A stretch of DNA of 64,000 nt from JAXGMQ01 sp040768585 (GTDB taxonomy: Bacteria > Caldisericota > Caldisericia > JAAYUI01). Under the pieces are notes generated by a model. That model saw only the letters and a list, made by a program, of their open reading frames with translations, had not been told where the DNA came from and searched no databases. Below are positions 63,494-64,000 of this stretch, in pieces (position 1 is the first letter of the stretch; each line of letters starts with the position of its first letter). The translations under genes and the position numbers were made by a program. The stretch lies in contig JAXGMQ010000001.1 of the NCBI GenBank assembly GCA_040768585.1, positions 248,001 through 312,000 on the forward strand. The letters run 5' to 3'.

Positions 63494-63997
63494 CTACAAC
63501 TCTGACTCAACCAACTTCCACTTACCATCAGCGTCGTCTTTTGACATAAACATCGAGCCGATGTACGAATCCTGGAGAATCTTTACTTTGTAGAGTCCCT
63601 GTTCTGGGCTACCGGATACTTTCTCTCTGGTTTGCTGATCATACGCCATAATGGTGTAAAGAACCTTGGCTTTTCCGCCGGCAAGATTCCACATGACTCC
63701 ATCAATTCTTATCCCAACGTACTCTGTGCCGTGGTTCTTGCTCTTTTCCCAGGAGTCACTGAAAACCTGAACATCACCACCCTTTTGCTGCATGTAGACT
63801 GAGTCTGGCATGATGTGTTCCCATGCCGCCTCGTAGTTGCCCTCGAAACAGGATTCAAAATAATCACGCAGCACCGGTGCTGGAGAATCCAGGAACATCA
63901 TTCCAATGCCATACACAAAAACAAGCAACATAACAACCAGGAGTATCCATGTGAGTGGACCAGTCAGGTTGTGATTGGCTTTTGGTCTTGCTATCAT
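63494..63997 (-). CDS. Uncharacterised membrane-anchored protein, NTF2-like
   Basis: A 167-residue protein with one membrane helix (about 15-33) and a small exported domain (VLRDYFESCFEGNYEAAWEHIMPDSV..., about 40-165) of the DUF4878/NTF2-like kind. It ends directly before the next gene. ATG is at 63997, close to the window edge; a longer N-terminus outside the window cannot be excluded. Confidence 0.65.
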   Translation of the reverse strand: MIARPKANHNLTGPLTWILLVVMLLVFVYGIGMMFLDSPAPVLRDYFESCFEGNYEAAWEHIMPDSVYMQQKGGDVQVFSDSWEKSKNHGTEYVGIRIDGVMWNLAGGKAKVLYTIMAYDQQTREKVSGSPEQGLYKVKILQDSYIGSMFMSKDDADGKWKLVESEL

Positions 63998-64000
63998 TTT

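Overview
The window is a 64 kb stretch of a gene-dense bacterial chromosome (roughly mid-40s % G+C by eye, not computed). Several gene orders are of the Bacillota/Terrabacteria kind: a G5/3D-domain cell-wall protein followed by rsmA and ispE; rimP-nusA-ylxR-infB-ylxP-rbfA-nrnA-truB-ribF; and cdaA followed by a YbbR-domain gene. Other content is typical of uncultured, deep-branching, proteolytic fermenters: large secreted proteins with DUF11, CARDB, beta-propeller and copper-amine-oxidase-like stalk modules, a C25 (gingipain-type) peptidase, three M42 peptidases in tandem and a Thermotoga-type one-cluster ferredoxin. I cannot name the phylum from the sequence. No rRNA, tRNA, CRISPR array, transposase or prophage was recognised.

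Layout. 1-1514: a two-gene operon (degenerate receiver plus unknown protein) behind a consensus promoter. 1709-4293 (minus): G5/3D protein, rsmA, ispE. 4324-10730 (plus): tightly coupled operon of CCA-adding enzyme, three M42 peptidases (the third lacking its active site), gcvT and an N-terminal transketolase half. 10968-15527 (minus): a very large secreted metalloprotease-like DUF11 protein whose signal peptide is separated from the body by an in-frame TAA. 15528-16190: a long non-coding stretch with a structured leader and palindromes. 16191-16373: ferredoxin. 16610-18831 (minus): an unknown gene and two CYTH-domain genes. 18849-22700 (plus): polyprenyl synthase, PduL, an M48-like protein without its metal site, an unknown protein and a HIT protein. 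22697-23746 (minus): PATAN/DUF4388 protein. 23897-26274: tdh-kbl threonine degradation. 26477-27406 (minus): EamA transporter. 27541-29633: a type II restriction-modification pair. 29635-40813 (minus): the translation operon, with methylmalonyl-CoA mutase, its epimerase and a SecD-like head protein at the tail. 41129-58222 (plus): a pseudokinase/ATPase/TPR/GAF protein, a transmembrane Ser/Thr kinase, two secreted propeller/stalk proteins (one carrying a C25 peptidase), rsmG and a second alpha-oxoamine synthase. 58236-63997 (minus): c-di-AMP synthase and its YbbR partner with thiamine pyrophosphokinase, an amidohydrolase and two membrane-anchored proteins.

Together the metabolic genes fit growth on proteins and amino acids: secreted proteases, intracellular M42 aminopeptidases, threonine cleavage to glycine and acetyl-CoA, a glycine-cleavage T protein, methylmalonyl-CoA rearrangement, and PduL to turn acyl-CoA into acyl-phosphate. 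This picture is inferred from gene content.

The most striking theme is the pairing of active enzymes with dead relatives (M42, Ser/Thr kinase) plus a lone metal-site-less M48 relative. The best candidate for an undescribed system is the 41129-56327 block, in which a cytoplasmic pseudokinase hub, a transmembrane kinase and two exported proteins are adjacent, and the last three share the same type of extracellular Ig-like module.
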